From positions 744,001 through 808,000 of the forward strand of contig JAKLMB010000017.1 in the NCBI GenBank assembly GCA_022813625.1: DNA of 64,000 nucleotides. The letters are read 5' to 3'. Numbering within the stretch: position 1 is the first letter of the stretch; each line of letters starts with the position of its first letter. Below, in pieces: positions 11,179-22,225 of the stretch. The notes beneath the pieces are model-generated. The model did not search any database and had not been told where the DNA came from. It saw nothing but the letters and a program-made list of their open reading frames with translations. Origin of the DNA: Aaosphaeria pasadenensis. Lineage: Eukaryota > Ascomycota > Dothideomycetes > Pleosporales. A program made the position numbers and the translations under genes.

Positions 11179-13106
11179 TTAATGATTGTCCCGAGGCGTT
11201 GGGTAGGTTTGGGCTACACGCTGGAACTGCACAGCCCTTTTCAGCACCATTCCTTCGTTCAGCTGACCAGTCTCACGTCGGAAGATGTCTTGCCATGGTG
11301 TATGACTCTCTGGGCCTTTGTAACCACCTCTGGCGTTCAGATCCGCTCGTCTGGCAGCCAATTCTGCCTCTGAAAGGAGAATATCAACCCGCTTCTTGTT
11401 CAGATCCACTCTCAGTCTGTCTCCGTCTTGTAGTAAAGCCAGGTTTCCTCCATCAGCGGCTTCAGGAGATGCGTTCAATATTGATGGCGATCCAGATGTA
11501 CCAGATTGTCTTCCGTCGCCAATGCAAGGCAGTGAAGATATCCCTGCTTTAAGAAGCCTTCCAGGAGGATGCATGTTGACGACTTCAGCGGCTCCGGGAT
11601 AGCCCAACGGCCCGGTCCCTCGCATCACCAAAATTGTTCTTCGGTCAATATCTGCCGATTCGAGTCTCTTATTGTAGTCTTCCGGGCCGTCGAAAACGAC
11701 CACTTTGGCTTCGAACGCATTGGGGTCGTCCGGATTCTCCAAATACTCTTTCCGGAAATCCTCTGCTATGACTGAGGTCTTCATGATTGCAGAGTCGAAT
11801 AGCGTGCCAGTGAGGTGCACGAAACCTGCGTCATGTTTCAATGGCTGGTCGTATGCTCTGATTGTGGCCCTGTCCCACGAGTTTTTACCCTCAACGCATT
11901 CGCCTATCGTTTTACCAGTACATGTGAGTGCATTGACATGTATTTTGCCTTGATCAAAAAGCTCGGCCATGACTGCTGGTAAGGCACCAGCGCGATGGTA
12001 CTCTTCCATTAACATTTCCCCTGCTGGCATCACGTTAACGAGGAGAGGAATCTTCAAACCGATTCGATCCCAATCATCGTTGTCCAATGGTACTCCAATA
12101 TGCTTTGCTATTGCGTTAAGGTGAATAGGAGCGTTAGTACTTCCGCCAATAGCAGTGTTGACAACGATGGCGTTCTCGAAAGCTTCTCGAGTCATAATAT
12201 CTGATGGTTTGCGGTCCGCACGAACCATTTCGACAATCTGCAGGCCTGTTTGGTATGCACATTGCATTCTCTCCCTATAAGGAGCGGGAATACCAGCTGA
12301 GCCTGGTAGAGCCATTCCCAGAGCCTCTGCCAGTGCGTTCATGGTCGAAGCAGTGCCCATGGTGTTGCAGTGCCCTACCGAAGGGGTGCCGCTTGAGATC
12401 ATGTCCATGAAGCCTGCTGCATCGAGCTTTCCTTGAGCATGCAGCTCTCTGGCTTGCCATACGACGGTACCGGAGCCCACGCGCTGATTCTTAATATAGC
12501 CATTGAGCATAGGGCCTACGTTAAGACAGATAGCGGGTATGTTCATCGTTGCGGCAGCCATCAAGGCAGCTGGCGTGGTCTTGTCGCACCCTGTCAAAAG
12601 GACAACGCCATCGAAAGGATAAGCATAAAGCATTTCGACAAGCGAGAGATATGACAAGTTCCTGTCCAAGGTTGCGGTTGGCCGTCGCGAAGTCTCTTGA
12701 ATTGAATGTACAGGGAACTCCAAAGCAACGCCACCGGCGGATCGTATAGCCTCCCGTACTCGTTTGGCTATCTGGATGTGGTGGCGGTTACATGGTGAAA
12801 TGTCGGACCCGGATTGTGCAATTCCAATTATGGGTTTACCGGACGTCAACTCTTCTGGCGTAAGGCCATAGTTGAGATATCGCTCAATGTAGAGGGCACT
12901 CAAGCCAATATCATCCTTTCGATTAAACCAATTATCAGATCGTAGTTTGTGTACATGTTCACCGGCTGTCGGTAATGATCGTTAGTATGCAACCAGACTG
13001 TGGTAGAAAATGACGAGATCATACCATCCTCGAGGTCAGGTACGCCATTCTGGCCTTGAGTAGCGCAACCATTGCAAGATGTCTCAGGACAGGCAATTGG
13101 GGACAT
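11179..13106 (-). CDS. IlvD/EDD family dehydratase (dihydroxy-acid or sugar-acid dehydratase)
   Basis: Exon 1 (13106-13025) and exon 2 (12965-11179) join across a 59-nt intron (GTATGA...CGACAG) to about 622 aa. The three cysteines expected to bind the Fe-S cluster are visible: SDISPCNRHH (about C86), LLTGCDKTTPAA (about C154) and SVGHCNTMGTAST (about C227). The C-terminal half has the family phrases NTAIGGSTNAPIHLNAIA and GDGRQSGTSGSPSILN. The family removes water from a 2,3-dihydroxy acid to give a 2-keto acid. The sequence after the first cysteine and the S-V-G-H-C-N-T-M motif look more like the pentonate/hexonate dehydratase branch than like biosynthetic Ilv3. The N-terminus has an extra Cys-rich segment (CPETSCNGC) and no obvious mitochondrial presequence, which fits a catabolic cytosolic enzyme. 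Confidence 0.88.
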
Positions 13107-13971
13107 TTTGAAAGGTTGTGGTCCTTGGGAAGGAGGAGATGAAGAGTGAGAAAGTCAAGAGAGAAAGGCAACCTCACATGACGATTGATAGCTCGCTCAT
13201 TCTCCAGGTCCCGCCGTTATCTTAGTGGGCCACTATTGACGAAATAGCGCGCTCACTTTCACCTTCCAGAATTTTAGTTCCACCTTCAACCGGCCGGTAA
13301 GTCGGGTAGGGGCTTCCTCGGTGAATTTGGACTTGGCATGGAATTGATCTGGTAATTCCGAAGTGTGTGTTCATGGCGTAAGATTCACTTGAATGGAGAG
13401 AATAATTTTTCTTATCGGATGATGTATATTGACGTTTTGCAGGTTTTCTTTTGATCGTCCTAATTCGCCTATGCACAATCTTCGGTAATTATACCGACTG
13501 CCGACTGCGCTAAACCGCTTCTGTGCTATCAGACCGAATGTGGCCATAAAAGGCATAGGAAGACTGTAAACTACGAGTATGTATGTGCATCAGATGTAGC
13601 TACATGTCTTTCCCTTCATGTAGAAATCCAAGGTCTATCTATAGGAAATAGTAGCTTCGAAGATGAGAAGACTACTCTCTCAATGAGTGATTTTCTTTGT
13701 ACACCGCCCGTTCAATGCCTTATCCCGCTACATAATGTTACGTCAGTGCCGCCAAGTCGCTTGACCTTCAATGTACTCAGCCACATCAACCATCATCCAA
13801 TGTCCCTTCATCACGATACTCTTAAAAGCATCACTTGCCGTGCCTTCGAGGAGCGCAGAGCTCTTGTCTCTGGCCGTTCTAAGTCTTTAGTTCACTCTTA
13901 GCCCACAACCGTCATATGCCAACCTAACGGAGTATCCCAAACAAACTCTCTTTCCAGGGAGCAAACACATC
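13107..13971. promoter_or_regulatory. divergent promoter region between dehydratase and SPRY genes
   Basis: 865 bp separate two genes transcribed away from each other, so both promoters lie here. The part next to 13971 is pyrimidine-rich on the plus strand, as often seen in fungal 5' leaders. No motif was assigned. Confidence 0.45.
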
Positions 13972-15147
13972 ATGTTCAAAAAGCTCAAGACCAAACTCCA
14001 GGAAAGAGTACCTAACGGGTCTGCTGGGTTTCAGGATGTACAATCGCAATTTCAATCCAGCAGTTCCCAATATACACCTCCCTCGAACCAAGAAACAAAG
14101 TCTGGAGAGAAATACGAACCCCCTCCGGGGCCCCCTCCAGGCCATGGCGGGTCTAGCTCACACTACGTACCTCCTCCGGGGCCTCCACCTGGACACAGTG
14201 GGTCCAACTCTGAGTATGCTCCTCCTCCAGGCCCACCGCCGTCCCACTATCCGCAACAACCTCCCCCAAGTTGGGAGCCGCCTCCCTATCATGACTGGAC
14301 TGTAATACCAGACAACTCAGTCTTACCGCCGCCGCCCTCGATAGGATATGATAGCTCTCCAACCGCAAATGCAAGTGAACAAGATGGTGAACGAGCCTAT
14401 AAGTGGACGCTCAAGAACCCTCTATGGCAACCACAGAATCTCACCCCAGCTCAGCACTTGGCAATTCAGAACAGTCAATTAGCTCTACTAAAAGCACCAA
14501 CTTACATCGGTGACCTCTTGCCGCAGAAACAGCCTGGCCACTGGAAATGTCGAACGCATGCAAAGTGCAAAGATGCCTGTCTCCTGACAAGTCTACCCGC
14601 TTACTCTGTGATGTGGGATTCGCCACTTCGTACCCAGAAGCCAAAGACGATTTATTTCGAGCTCAAGGTCACCGGAATAGGCCGTGGCGGTCACTCGCTC
14701 GAAGAGGCAGACGCAGGCATTGCGATCGGCTACGTGGCGCCTCCTTATCCGACGTTCAGGCTGCCTGGATGGCAGCGAGGAAGTCTTGGTGTTCATGGCG
14801 ACGATGGCCGTAGATATGTCAATGACACATATGGTGGAACGGACTTTACAACGGCGTTCCAGCCAGATGATGTTGTCGGCATTGGTATCACATTTGCACC
14901 ACCGAAAAACCCGCCATCGTATGACGAGTCACAGCAAGGAAAGGTCCTTGACATCGACGTCTTCTTCACTCGGAATGGGGTTAAAGCCGGTGGTTGGGAT
15001 GGCAACGAGGAGCTCGATCAAAGAAGCGAAGGTGGCACAATTGGACTAAGGGGAGAATGCGATCTTTTCCCCGCGATTGGAGTGTTTGGTGGGGTTGACT
15101 TCGAGGTCTACTTCAGTCCTGAGAACTGGCTTTACAATCCTTATTGA
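13972..15147 (+). CDS. SPRY-domain protein with N-terminal Pro-Gly repeats
   Basis: A single exon encodes 391 aa. The start (MFKKLKTKLQERV) begins with a basic amphipathic stretch. Residues about 45-105 hold three imperfect copies of a ~22-residue unit containing PPPGPPPGH or PPPGPPPSH, a disordered proline-rich segment. From about residue 180 to the end runs a SPRY/B30.2-type domain: YFELKVTGIG, DAGIAIGYVAPPYP, GSLGVHGDDGRRYVND, DDVVGIGI, DVFFTRNGVKAGGW, and LFPAIGVFGGVDFEVYF near the C-terminus. SPRY domains bind protein ligands, and related fungal proteins (Ear1/Ssh4-like) act as ubiquitin-ligase adaptors. No transmembrane segment is present here, so that role is only a guess. The gene is divergent from the dehydratase. 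Confidence 0.85.
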   Translation: MFKKLKTKLQERVPNGSAGFQDVQSQFQSSSSQYTPPSNQETKSGEKYEPPPGPPPGHGGSSSHYVPPPGPPPGHSGSNSEYAPPPGPPPSHYPQQPPPSWEPPPYHDWTVIPDNSVLPPPPSIGYDSSPTANASEQDGERAYKWTLKNPLWQPQNLTPAQHLAIQNSQLALLKAPTYIGDLLPQKQPGHWKCRTHAKCKDACLLTSLPAYSVMWDSPLRTQKPKTIYFELKVTGIGRGGHSLEEADAGIAIGYVAPPYPTFRLPGWQRGSLGVHGDDGRRYVNDTYGGTDFTTAFQPDDVVGIGITFAPPKNPPSYDESQQGKVLDIDVFFTRNGVKAGGWDGNEELDQRSEGGTIGLRGECDLFPAIGVFGGVDFEVYFSPENWLYNPY

Positions 15148-15509
15148 TACAAATTTCGTGTTACGAACAGTGTTTCTCGAAGGGAGTAATGCTGAATGTG
15201 GTGAATCTTCAGGCCCGTAGCTCTTCTTTTGTAGCAGATATTGACTTATAGGTTTATACATGTATCCTAAAGTCAAAGGACACAGTTTTTATTCTGGCTT
15301 AATTTGCTCTTGACGTGATGTGACGGTTTGATCTCAAAACGTTGCCCATACTTACGCTACATACATATGTGCTGACTAACCACTACATCAAACCTCAAAA
15401 ACGAATGTAGTGTTGTTGCAACAACTGTAACCACTAAACATCATCGAGATTTTATGATATCCGACCCCCACTATAGCCATTTTACAGTCATTGCGCAAAA
15501 CTCCCATCT
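15148..15509. other. intergenic
   Basis: 362 bp between two plus-strand genes; presumably the SPRY 3' untranslated region and the promoter of the PfkB gene. Nothing else is recognisable. Confidence 0.4.
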
Positions 15510-16634
15510 ATGTCTACGCCTCTAACTATTTTAGGCGTGTCCCTAGGGATGGTCGTTTTAGACGATATACACATACCCAATTGTGAGCCTTTAAGAGATG
15601 TAATAGGAGGATCTGGTAGTTTCGCAACGCTCGGCCAGCGAATCTTCTCAAGGGTTCCTTCCAACTTGGGTTGTCTCATCATCGCGGGTGACGACTTCCC
15701 AGAGATTGTGAAGGAGGTATTCGGGGCGTGGGGCGTTAGTGTCGTTTTGAAGAAGAGAGTGGGGAGGACTTCAACTCGTGGATTGTTAGAGTATGAAGAT
15801 GGCAATTTTGGGCGTAAGGAAGCTCTTTCCAGACCATGCTGTCAAGACTAATAGACCAATGCAGCAAAGACGTTCAAATACACCAGCGGCCCTCTAAAAG
15901 CCGTGCCGACTGATCTCATCGGCGAGCAGCTGTTACACGCGGAAGCCTTCCACATCCTAGCGACACCGCAGGAGATCCTTGAACAGGTTCCCGAGATACT
16001 TCGTCTCCGACAAGGAGGACAGGGGAATCACCCGCTGATCGTATGGGAGCCCTTTCCATCATCGTGCAAGCCGGAGAATCTTCCGATATTTCATGAAGCC
16101 TGCAGACTGGTCGATGTGTTTTCACCCAACCATCTAGAACTTACCGCTCTAGTCTGGGGGAAGGCAATGATAGAATTCGATGCAGAGGAAGTGGAATCCT
16201 GCGCTGGTATCCTATTCAACAACTGTTTCAGTCCAAACCAGCAGTGCACACTCATCATCCGAGCGGGTGAACACGGCTCACTAATTGTGAGTTCCATAAT
16301 GCAAAACGAGTGGCATCCATCATACTACGCCTCCGGCAGTGACAGAGTGAAAGATCCCACCGGCGGAGGAAACACGTTTCTTGGAGGCTATATAGCAGGA
16401 TGGCACTCGACTAGAAGTATCGCGAAATCTGTTATGCATGGTCATGTCACAGCGTCATTTGCAATTGAGCAGGTTGGTCTGCCAGTCCTATCGCATGACG
16501 GTGAGAGGGAGCTGTGGAATGGGTGCAGTGCTGATGAGAGGCTGTCGGAGTACAAATCGAGGTTACTCGATAGACCCATCGGTACAATTACTGATTATAA
16601 TCAAACAGCGAGGAGGGAAATAAAAATGCCATGA
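15510..16634 (+). CDS. PfkB-family protein, MAK32-like, with Asn at the catalytic-Asp position
   Basis: Two exons (15510-15813 and 15865-16634) joined across a 51-nt GTAAGG...TGCAG intron give about 357 aa. The N-terminus shows the PfkB start (ILGVSLGMVVLDDIHIP, then VIGGSGSFATLGQRI). The C-terminal signature is DPTGGGNTFLGGY at about residues 265-277. In ordinary ribokinase-type enzymes this motif is D-T-x-G-A-G-D, and the last Asp is the catalytic base; here it is Asn (about N271). As I recall, fungal MAK32-like proteins share this DPTGGGN form, so it is probably inherited rather than a mutation. Yeast MAK32 is needed for stability of L-A virus particles. Whether the fungal protein phosphorylates a sugar is unclear. 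Confidence 0.82.
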
Positions 16635-17802
16635 TACATATTAGATATGTCTTTTAACCTCTGGTCAAAATTATAACTTGGCTCTCCTCCAACTATTCTG
16701 TAGGATGAAAACATCCAAGCCCCTCCTGTGACCCTCAGCGCAAGAGCCAATTAACCCTCGCCTTACTTAGAAACCATAGATTACAAATTTATGGTCGAAA
16801 CAATTACTGAGAGGAAATTCATCTGGTGACTACTAATGGATGCTAACATATAACTTGGTATATGCCTGAAGTCATTGAGGAGCTAACGACGGATGGCTTG
16901 ACAGCATGGTATCATTCTATGCTTGTTCAACATAACTTGCAAGAATCAAAGATGAGGTATTTCACTCATCTTGGAGAAGAATTTCCTCTGGCACATATCA
17001 AATAAAGCTACTGTGTCAAAGACATTGGGAAAAGGTTCGAGTCAAATGGGAGCATTTGAAACAACCTTACCGAAAGCGGCTAGGAGGGTTTTAAGTCGAT
17101 AGATGTCCAGCAGTAATTACTCCTCAAATTGAGACCGAATTAGCGAAGGAATTCCTTGCTAAACTAGAAATGCTGTTTCTTGTAGTTTCTCTATGATTCT
17201 TGTAGATGTACTCCGTACACCTAATATGATGTGTTTCTCTTCCTTTGGAATTGCGGCAAGACCTCGCCTACGCCAGCTGAGCCGTCTTGTTGACATTGAA
17301 ACTTGAAACTTTAAATTTTGCTAAACCGAGTTTCTGCAAATAGGAATCACGATCGGGAAAACATGTGATCCAGAGTTAGCCACTTAAGCCAGTGTTATTA
17401 CCATCAAGTACCAAATGTCCTCAAGCTTGTTTGCACCAAGACGTTGCCAAGCCTCGTCAACCCCTGTTAGACCCATCAAAAACAGGGTAAAGATCAGCAC
17501 GACTCTTCCTGAGGATCGCGAGAACAACGAATGCAGGCACCATTCCGACACACAAAATCCTCGGAAGAGTGTTTGCGCCACGATGCGCCCTAGTAGAAAA
17601 GGGGTCCTGTGTCCACGTCCAGTGATTCGTAGCGTTTCGTGAAGTTCGTCCTCAACTTGAAGGCGTCATAAATTGTCATTAGCCCTCAATTCGATCGCTT
17701 CTCATTTCCTTCGTCAAATCGCCGATTGATTGCACCTAAAGATACACTTCTGCGCTCTGAACTACCTCCCAACCCGCAAACTTCTAACATACTCTCATCA
17801 CT
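16635..17802. other. intergenic, no gene seen
   Basis: 1.17 kb lies between two plus-strand genes. A GGTTCGAGTC tract near 17034 resembles a tRNA T-arm, but no matching acceptor stem or D-arm lies around it. Short frames on both strands show no family features. The final 150 bp are pyrimidine-rich and should be the RTA1 gene leader. Confidence 0.45.
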
Positions 17803-19002
17803 ATGGGAGACAGGCCTCCGCCACAAGGATACATTGATCCAAACTTCCCAAACCCAGGCACAGATGGCGATGCGACAATTATCATCTACGGCTACACGCC
17901 CTCGATCGTCGTTGGCGTTCTCGGATGCGTACTGTTTCTAGTGGCATTGATCGCGCATTTATTCCAACTCTTGAAGTACAGGTCATGGTATTTCAGTACT
18001 ATGATAGTCGGAATTGCCTTTGTTAGTACCTCTGGGGTTGTAGTGTAGACGTGAAGTGCGGTCGACTGATATTGTTATAGGAAATTGTCGGTTACGCCTT
18101 TCGCTGTCTCAGCGCTAAGGTTTCGCCGTATCGAGTGAACTTCTTCGTGATCCAATACTGTACGTGCATTGCATAGTGATATGGAAATTAGGAAGCCCAT
18201 TTACGATGACCTTCATTTGCGGGAACGCCGCGTCGGCCTATTGCAGCCAAACAGTCTCGAGCTTCAATGCAACTTCGATTCGAATATGATAGCTAATGGA
18301 ATTCTGGCTTTAGTTTTCATTGTCGTCGCACCAGTCTTCTTCGCTGCAGCCATTGTAAGTCCGCGCCAACGTGAATTGCACAGGAAGTTGATCGAAACCT
18401 CTCTGTACTCAAGATACACTGACATTGCTCGCTTCCCTCTTGTACCGGCCTAACAACTGACGTACTTGATCTAGTATACCGTCCTTTCCATCCTAATCAA
18501 CTCCACCGGTAGACAATATGCCCCACTGGCTCCAAAACTCATCCTCTGGATCTTCATAACCTGCGACGTCGTGGCCACCATTGTCCAAATCGCCGGTGCC
18601 GCCCTCATCGGCATAGCATACAGCAACCGCAAAGACCCGACAACACCCAACAACATCCTCCTCGGCGGTCTTGCCTTCCAAGCCTTCTCCGTCCTCGTCT
18701 TCATCATCCTCTTCGCATCCTTCATGTGGAAGGCCCGTAGGGTTTTGCTCAAGGTCGTCAGCAAAGGGTTCTACTTCGCCTTCATACTCAGCGTCATCAT
18801 GATCTATCTTCGTGTGTGCTTCCGTCTTGCCGAGACGGCGGAAGGCCTCATGGAGAACCTGAGCACCCATGAGGTGTACTTCGGAACCTTGGAGTTTATG
18901 CCTGTTGTCATCGCCGTCTGGTTGTTGGCGATTTGGCACCCTGGGCGATGCGTGCCGAAAGTGGCGGTTCGCGATGTCGAGGGCGAATTTGATGGATACT
19001 AA
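17803..19002 (+). CDS. RTA1-family seven-transmembrane protein
   Basis: Four exons (17803-18021, 18081-18159, 18314-18354, 18475-19002) join in frame to about 288 aa. The third exon is only 41 nt; using the AG at 18312-18313 it restores FFVIQYFFIVVAPVFFAAAIYT, a strongly conserved RTA1 segment. Other family phrases are EIVGYAFRCLS, LAPKLILWIFITCDVVATIVQIAGAALIG, GGLAFQAFSVLVFIILF and the C-terminal RVCFRLAETAEG...YFGTLEFMPV. About seven hydrophobic helices can be drawn, with the N-terminus (GDRPPPQGYIDPNFPNPGTD) outside. RTA1-like proteins include yeast Rsb1 (sphingoid-base export) and Rta1 (7-aminocholesterol resistance). They are thought to act in lipid translocation or stress response at the plasma membrane. 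The specific substrate is unknown. Confidence 0.9.
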
Positions 19003-19170
19003 TATTGCGCTTGGACATTGCATGCATACATCCTCTTCCTCGATACCAGAAGGAAAATCCACATTCAACGATTGTATCTAATTAGCTCCTTTAATTTCCT
19101 ATGAGCCCAATAAAAATCGATTCTTCGTGATCTGAATAGTAGCCCATGCACCAAGAAAATGTGTTTGACA

Positions 19171-21864
19171 TCAGGCCAGCGTTACTACTTTCCACTTTGG
19201 ACAGGCCTTTCTCCATTTGTAGATATCCCAGCACACTGTGGACCTCACTCTCGTCTTCACTTCTCCTTCACCCTCCAGTATCAGAACATGCAATAAAGCT
19301 GGGCTTGAATACTCCATACTATCAGACGGAGGATGGAATCCATTGGATATGAAGGCAAAATCTGCGACCGTCGTCTTCCCAACCCATTCGGCCACAGGTT
19401 CTATGTGGCCAACGACCTCATTGGAACCAGGTAGCCGTACCGCGTGCCTTGTACCTTGACCCCCTGTCCAAGGATCGCGAGCGGGGTCGGGATTTGCATC
19501 AATTTCAAGCGTAGCTACACTTGTATAGAATCGGAGGATGTGCGATAGAGGCGGCATGGTCTCCGGTACGTGTGTGAAGGGTGGTAGGTCCTGGGCGACG
19601 AAGTCTTCTTCACCTGGGTGGCCCGGAATCATCCAGGTTCCATCTATTCTTTCAAGTTCTTCTTGCTTCCTTTTGGTTTCCTTGTATTTTTCGGAGTTGA
19701 AATAATCATCTAAATCGTTCTTTCGTTGATATGTAGATGATGAAGTGGTGGAGCCAAACAGACCGGTTGACGGAAGACCTGTTGAAGAGGCTGAGCCGAA
19801 AAGACCTGACGACGGAGGGCCTGCTAACGGAAGACCAAATAACGAAGTAGGTGCAGTATTGCCAGGAGCTGCTGTCTCAGTGGCGGTTGTAGTTGCAGAA
19901 GTATTAGGCTTGGTTTCGGTAGAAGCTGGCGTATTCTCCGTAGTGGAAACGATCTCCTTATTCGAAGACGAGACTTTTGGTGTTTTCCGATTATCATCAT
20001 AAATAGGCCGAAGCTCGTATTCCATACTCTCGGTCTTATGGTAGTAGAAAAACACAACGTCCCATCGGTCGTGCCAATTGCGATGAGCACTAAGAAAACG
20101 AAGCCGAACACCCTCAACGTTGCCCCTCCAGCCAGCCCAAGACCATGAAGGGAATTCATTGCGGCGTAAGTTGGGTGTTTTCCCGCTTATTGACCAACTG
20201 AGGCCTTTGTTGAACTCGGACTGTAGAACACCCCAATGGGACGGGCCATGCTGATCTTCGACCGAGTTCAAAATGCCACTAAATGCACGGATCGTATCAC
20301 TTTCGAAGGACAGCTGTCGACGAGTGTAGAGCTCTATAAGCGACCAAAAATTACGCCCGAACAAAGGTCGATGAGCCTCGTAGGCGGTATAGTGAGGATC
20401 TCTCATCTTTTTGACGGAAGGATCCGATCTCTCAGCAATGGACACACTTCCGCCGGTGTATTCGTGTGATTCTAGAACGGTATCCTCAAACCAGGTAGAT
20501 CGCGTGCAATGGTAGAACGTTTGTGACTCGGTAAAAATAAGCAAACGCTTGGAGAACACCTTCTCTTGCAGGCACCAAGCCCTGCTCTCCCAGCATGAAC
20601 TTTGAAGCGCCGCGCCAAACGTTTGCTTGGAACTTATGTATGTCCGGCGGCCTCTAGTGAAAGTCGCTTGCTCAGGTCCACGAAGCATGCCGACACCTGG
20701 TATACCCGAATCTGCGCTCGCCGTGTCGCTTACAATAGTCAGGCTTGCAGAACTGTATATCTTATCCATGAGATCCATATGTTCTACCAACTGCTCTTGA
20801 TTATCTTGTAGGATGCAGATGGCATCAATCCAAACAAAACGAATACTGAGTTGCTGTGCTACAATGATAGCATCAAGAAAGGTCTTGGGAACTGTATCCC
20901 GGTCAGGAGAAAGAGCCCCGGGTGTTGACAGTTCCTCGAGGTTGTCTGTGAGAAGCAGCAGCCGGTTTGAATTGCCCCATACATAGCTTAATGCCGCATA
21001 TGTATCTTCAGGCTGCGCAAGAACGATGCATCGTTTCTCGACATCGACCAGGCGAAAATGCGGGATTGCTAGACGCGGTACAGGCTGACAACCGTCTTGT
21101 CTATGGTTTGAATATCCGCTGAAAAGCCCTCCGCCGAAACCTCCGCCGCCTTTTCTGACGTTATCGCCGATTGGGTGGTGGCTGTCAGTGCAAGATTTGA
21201 GCCATTCTCGAGCCATGTCGAAGTCAGTTCTCTCTCCAACAACACGCCCATGAAATGGTAGAGAACCCTCTGCGTTGGCGCCATCCGGCTTTTCAGCGAG
21301 TGGTAGAAGAGCAACAAAATCACTGGGAACATATGGGTAATCCTTGTTATCGCCACTTTTCCGGTAGATTCGAAGTCGTGGCCTGTAGTATCTTATGTAT
21401 TGAGTGGCGCCTCCACTGCCTAAGTAGTGTCTTTGCATTGCCTCCTGCTCCCGCTGGGCCGGGCTGCCGTGCGTTGACCCCACGATATGTGAGCCAAGTC
21501 CGATATAGTCATCCTCTTGAGGGGACATCCAAGGGCTAGATTCTATGGAGCGAAGGAGGAATTGACAGCACGCACAACGTCGAGCGCTTGTACGAAGCTC
21601 ATGGGGTGTCCAGCATTGCTCATCGGTCTCCTTGATGCTGCGTCTATTAATAGGCCATCGCCCTTCAAAGTCGCCCTCTGTCCCCCAACTTGAAGGCTTT
21701 TTCGTTGGCTCACACCATCTTGAGGAGATGTCTGCACATGTACCGCAGATTCTTGAAGGTAGGGTGATAATGAATGATGGCTTAGATTTGCCATGTGATG
21801 AAGATGATGGATTCATATGTAGACGGCGCCCCACACAAAGGCAGAGGGCATCTAGATATTGCAT
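19171..21864 (-). CDS. HET-domain protein with FG-rich linker
   Basis: A single exon encodes up to 897 aa; Met17 is an alternative start. The N-terminus has cysteine pairs (CGTC about 40-43, CACC about 97-100), common in this class of HET protein. The HET domain starts at about residue 287 with DTYAALSYVWGNSN, then TFLDAIIVAQQLSIRFVWID and the CILQDN segment, and ends near WCLQEKVFSKRLLIF. The C-terminal conserved phrase PSWSWAGWRG lies near residue 571. A Ser/Thr-rich segment and then a GLFG-rich stretch (about 668-708) separate it from the C-terminal part. HET proteins trigger heterokaryon-incompatibility cell death when a non-self partner is met; many have no known partner. The gene stands at the left edge of an island of similar genes and is probably cytosolic. 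Confidence 0.9.
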   Translation of the reverse strand: MQYLDALCLCVGRRLHMNPSSSSHGKSKPSFIITLPSRICGTCADISSRWCEPTKKPSSWGTEGDFEGRWPINRRSIKETDEQCWTPHELRTSARRCACCQFLLRSIESSPWMSPQEDDYIGLGSHIVGSTHGSPAQREQEAMQRHYLGSGGATQYIRYYRPRLRIYRKSGDNKDYPYVPSDFVALLPLAEKPDGANAEGSLPFHGRVVGERTDFDMAREWLKSCTDSHHPIGDNVRKGGGGFGGGLFSGYSNHRQDGCQPVPRLAIPHFRLVDVEKRCIVLAQPEDTYAALSYVWGNSNRLLLLTDNLEELSTPGALSPDRDTVPKTFLDAIIVAQQLSIRFVWIDAICILQDNQEQLVEHMDLMDKIYSSASLTIVSDTASADSGIPGVGMLRGPEQATFTRGRRTYISSKQTFGAALQSSCWESRAWCLQEKVFSKRLLIFTESQTFYHCTRSTWFEDTVLESHEYTGGSVSIAERSDPSVKKMRDPHYTAYEAHRPLFGRNFWSLIELYTRRQLSFESDTIRAFSGILNSVEDQHGPSHWGVLQSEFNKGLSWSISGKTPNLRRNEFPSWSWAGWRGNVEGVRLRFLSAHRNWHDRWDVVFFYYHKTESMEYELRPIYDDNRKTPKVSSSNKEIVSTTENTPASTETKPNTSATTTATETAAPGNTAPTSLFGLPLAGPPSSGLFGSASSTGLPSTGLFGSTTSSSTYQRKNDLDDYFNSEKYKETKRKQEELERIDGTWMIPGHPGEEDFVAQDLPPFTHVPETMPPLSHILRFYTSVATLEIDANPDPARDPWTGGQGTRHAVRLPGSNEVVGHIEPVAEWVGKTTVADFAFISNGFHPPSDSMEYSSPALLHVLILEGEGEVKTRVRSTVCWDIYKWRKACPKWKVVTLA

Positions 21865-22225
21865 AGGAGTTCCGTGACATCTTGATACCAGACTAGCAGG
21901 CAGCCATGGTATTTATATATCTAATCACAGAGCTGAGGGGCTGTTACGAGGTACGAGGAGGGGGAGGGGTTCAGCCTGCCCTTATGCACCTAATCTAAAA
22001 GTAGTCTAGCACTATTTATCTATGGGTGAAGCTTGGGCTACTTCGACTTTCACGACGAGAGATGTCCCAGCAACGCGATGTGCAAACATGGCATGACTCC
22101 GGCATAAGCTGATGAGCGTGTCGTAGTATCTGTCATTGGTCTGGCGTTAGATGTCGTCTATGATCAGGCTTGACTAACAGTTTATACACTTCTGATTTAC
22201 TTCATATTAAATGCACTGTTGCGCG
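21865..22225. other. intergenic at island edge, holds repeat copy A
   Basis: 361 bp between two minus-strand genes. Most of it (about 21945-22089) is a diverged copy of sequence also found at 34766-34912; see the repeat entry. The remainder should hold the HET gene promoter. Confidence 0.5.
21945..22089 (+). repeat. dispersed repeat copy A (matches 34766-34912)
   Basis: The right part, 22025-22089, matches 34847-34912 at most positions: both read GGTGAAGCTTGGGC, then ACTTCGACTTTCACGAC and GCAACGCGATG. The left part is more diverged but co-linear (GTTACGAGG, then GCC/CTGTCCTTAT, then CTAATC). Many differences are transitions. Both copies are in the same orientation and flank the 22.1-34.8 kb block. 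Confidence 0.75.

Noticed and set aside
17000..17060. Possible tRNA, from a GGTTCGAGTC tract
   Set aside because: No paired acceptor stem, D-arm or anticodon arm could be drawn around it.
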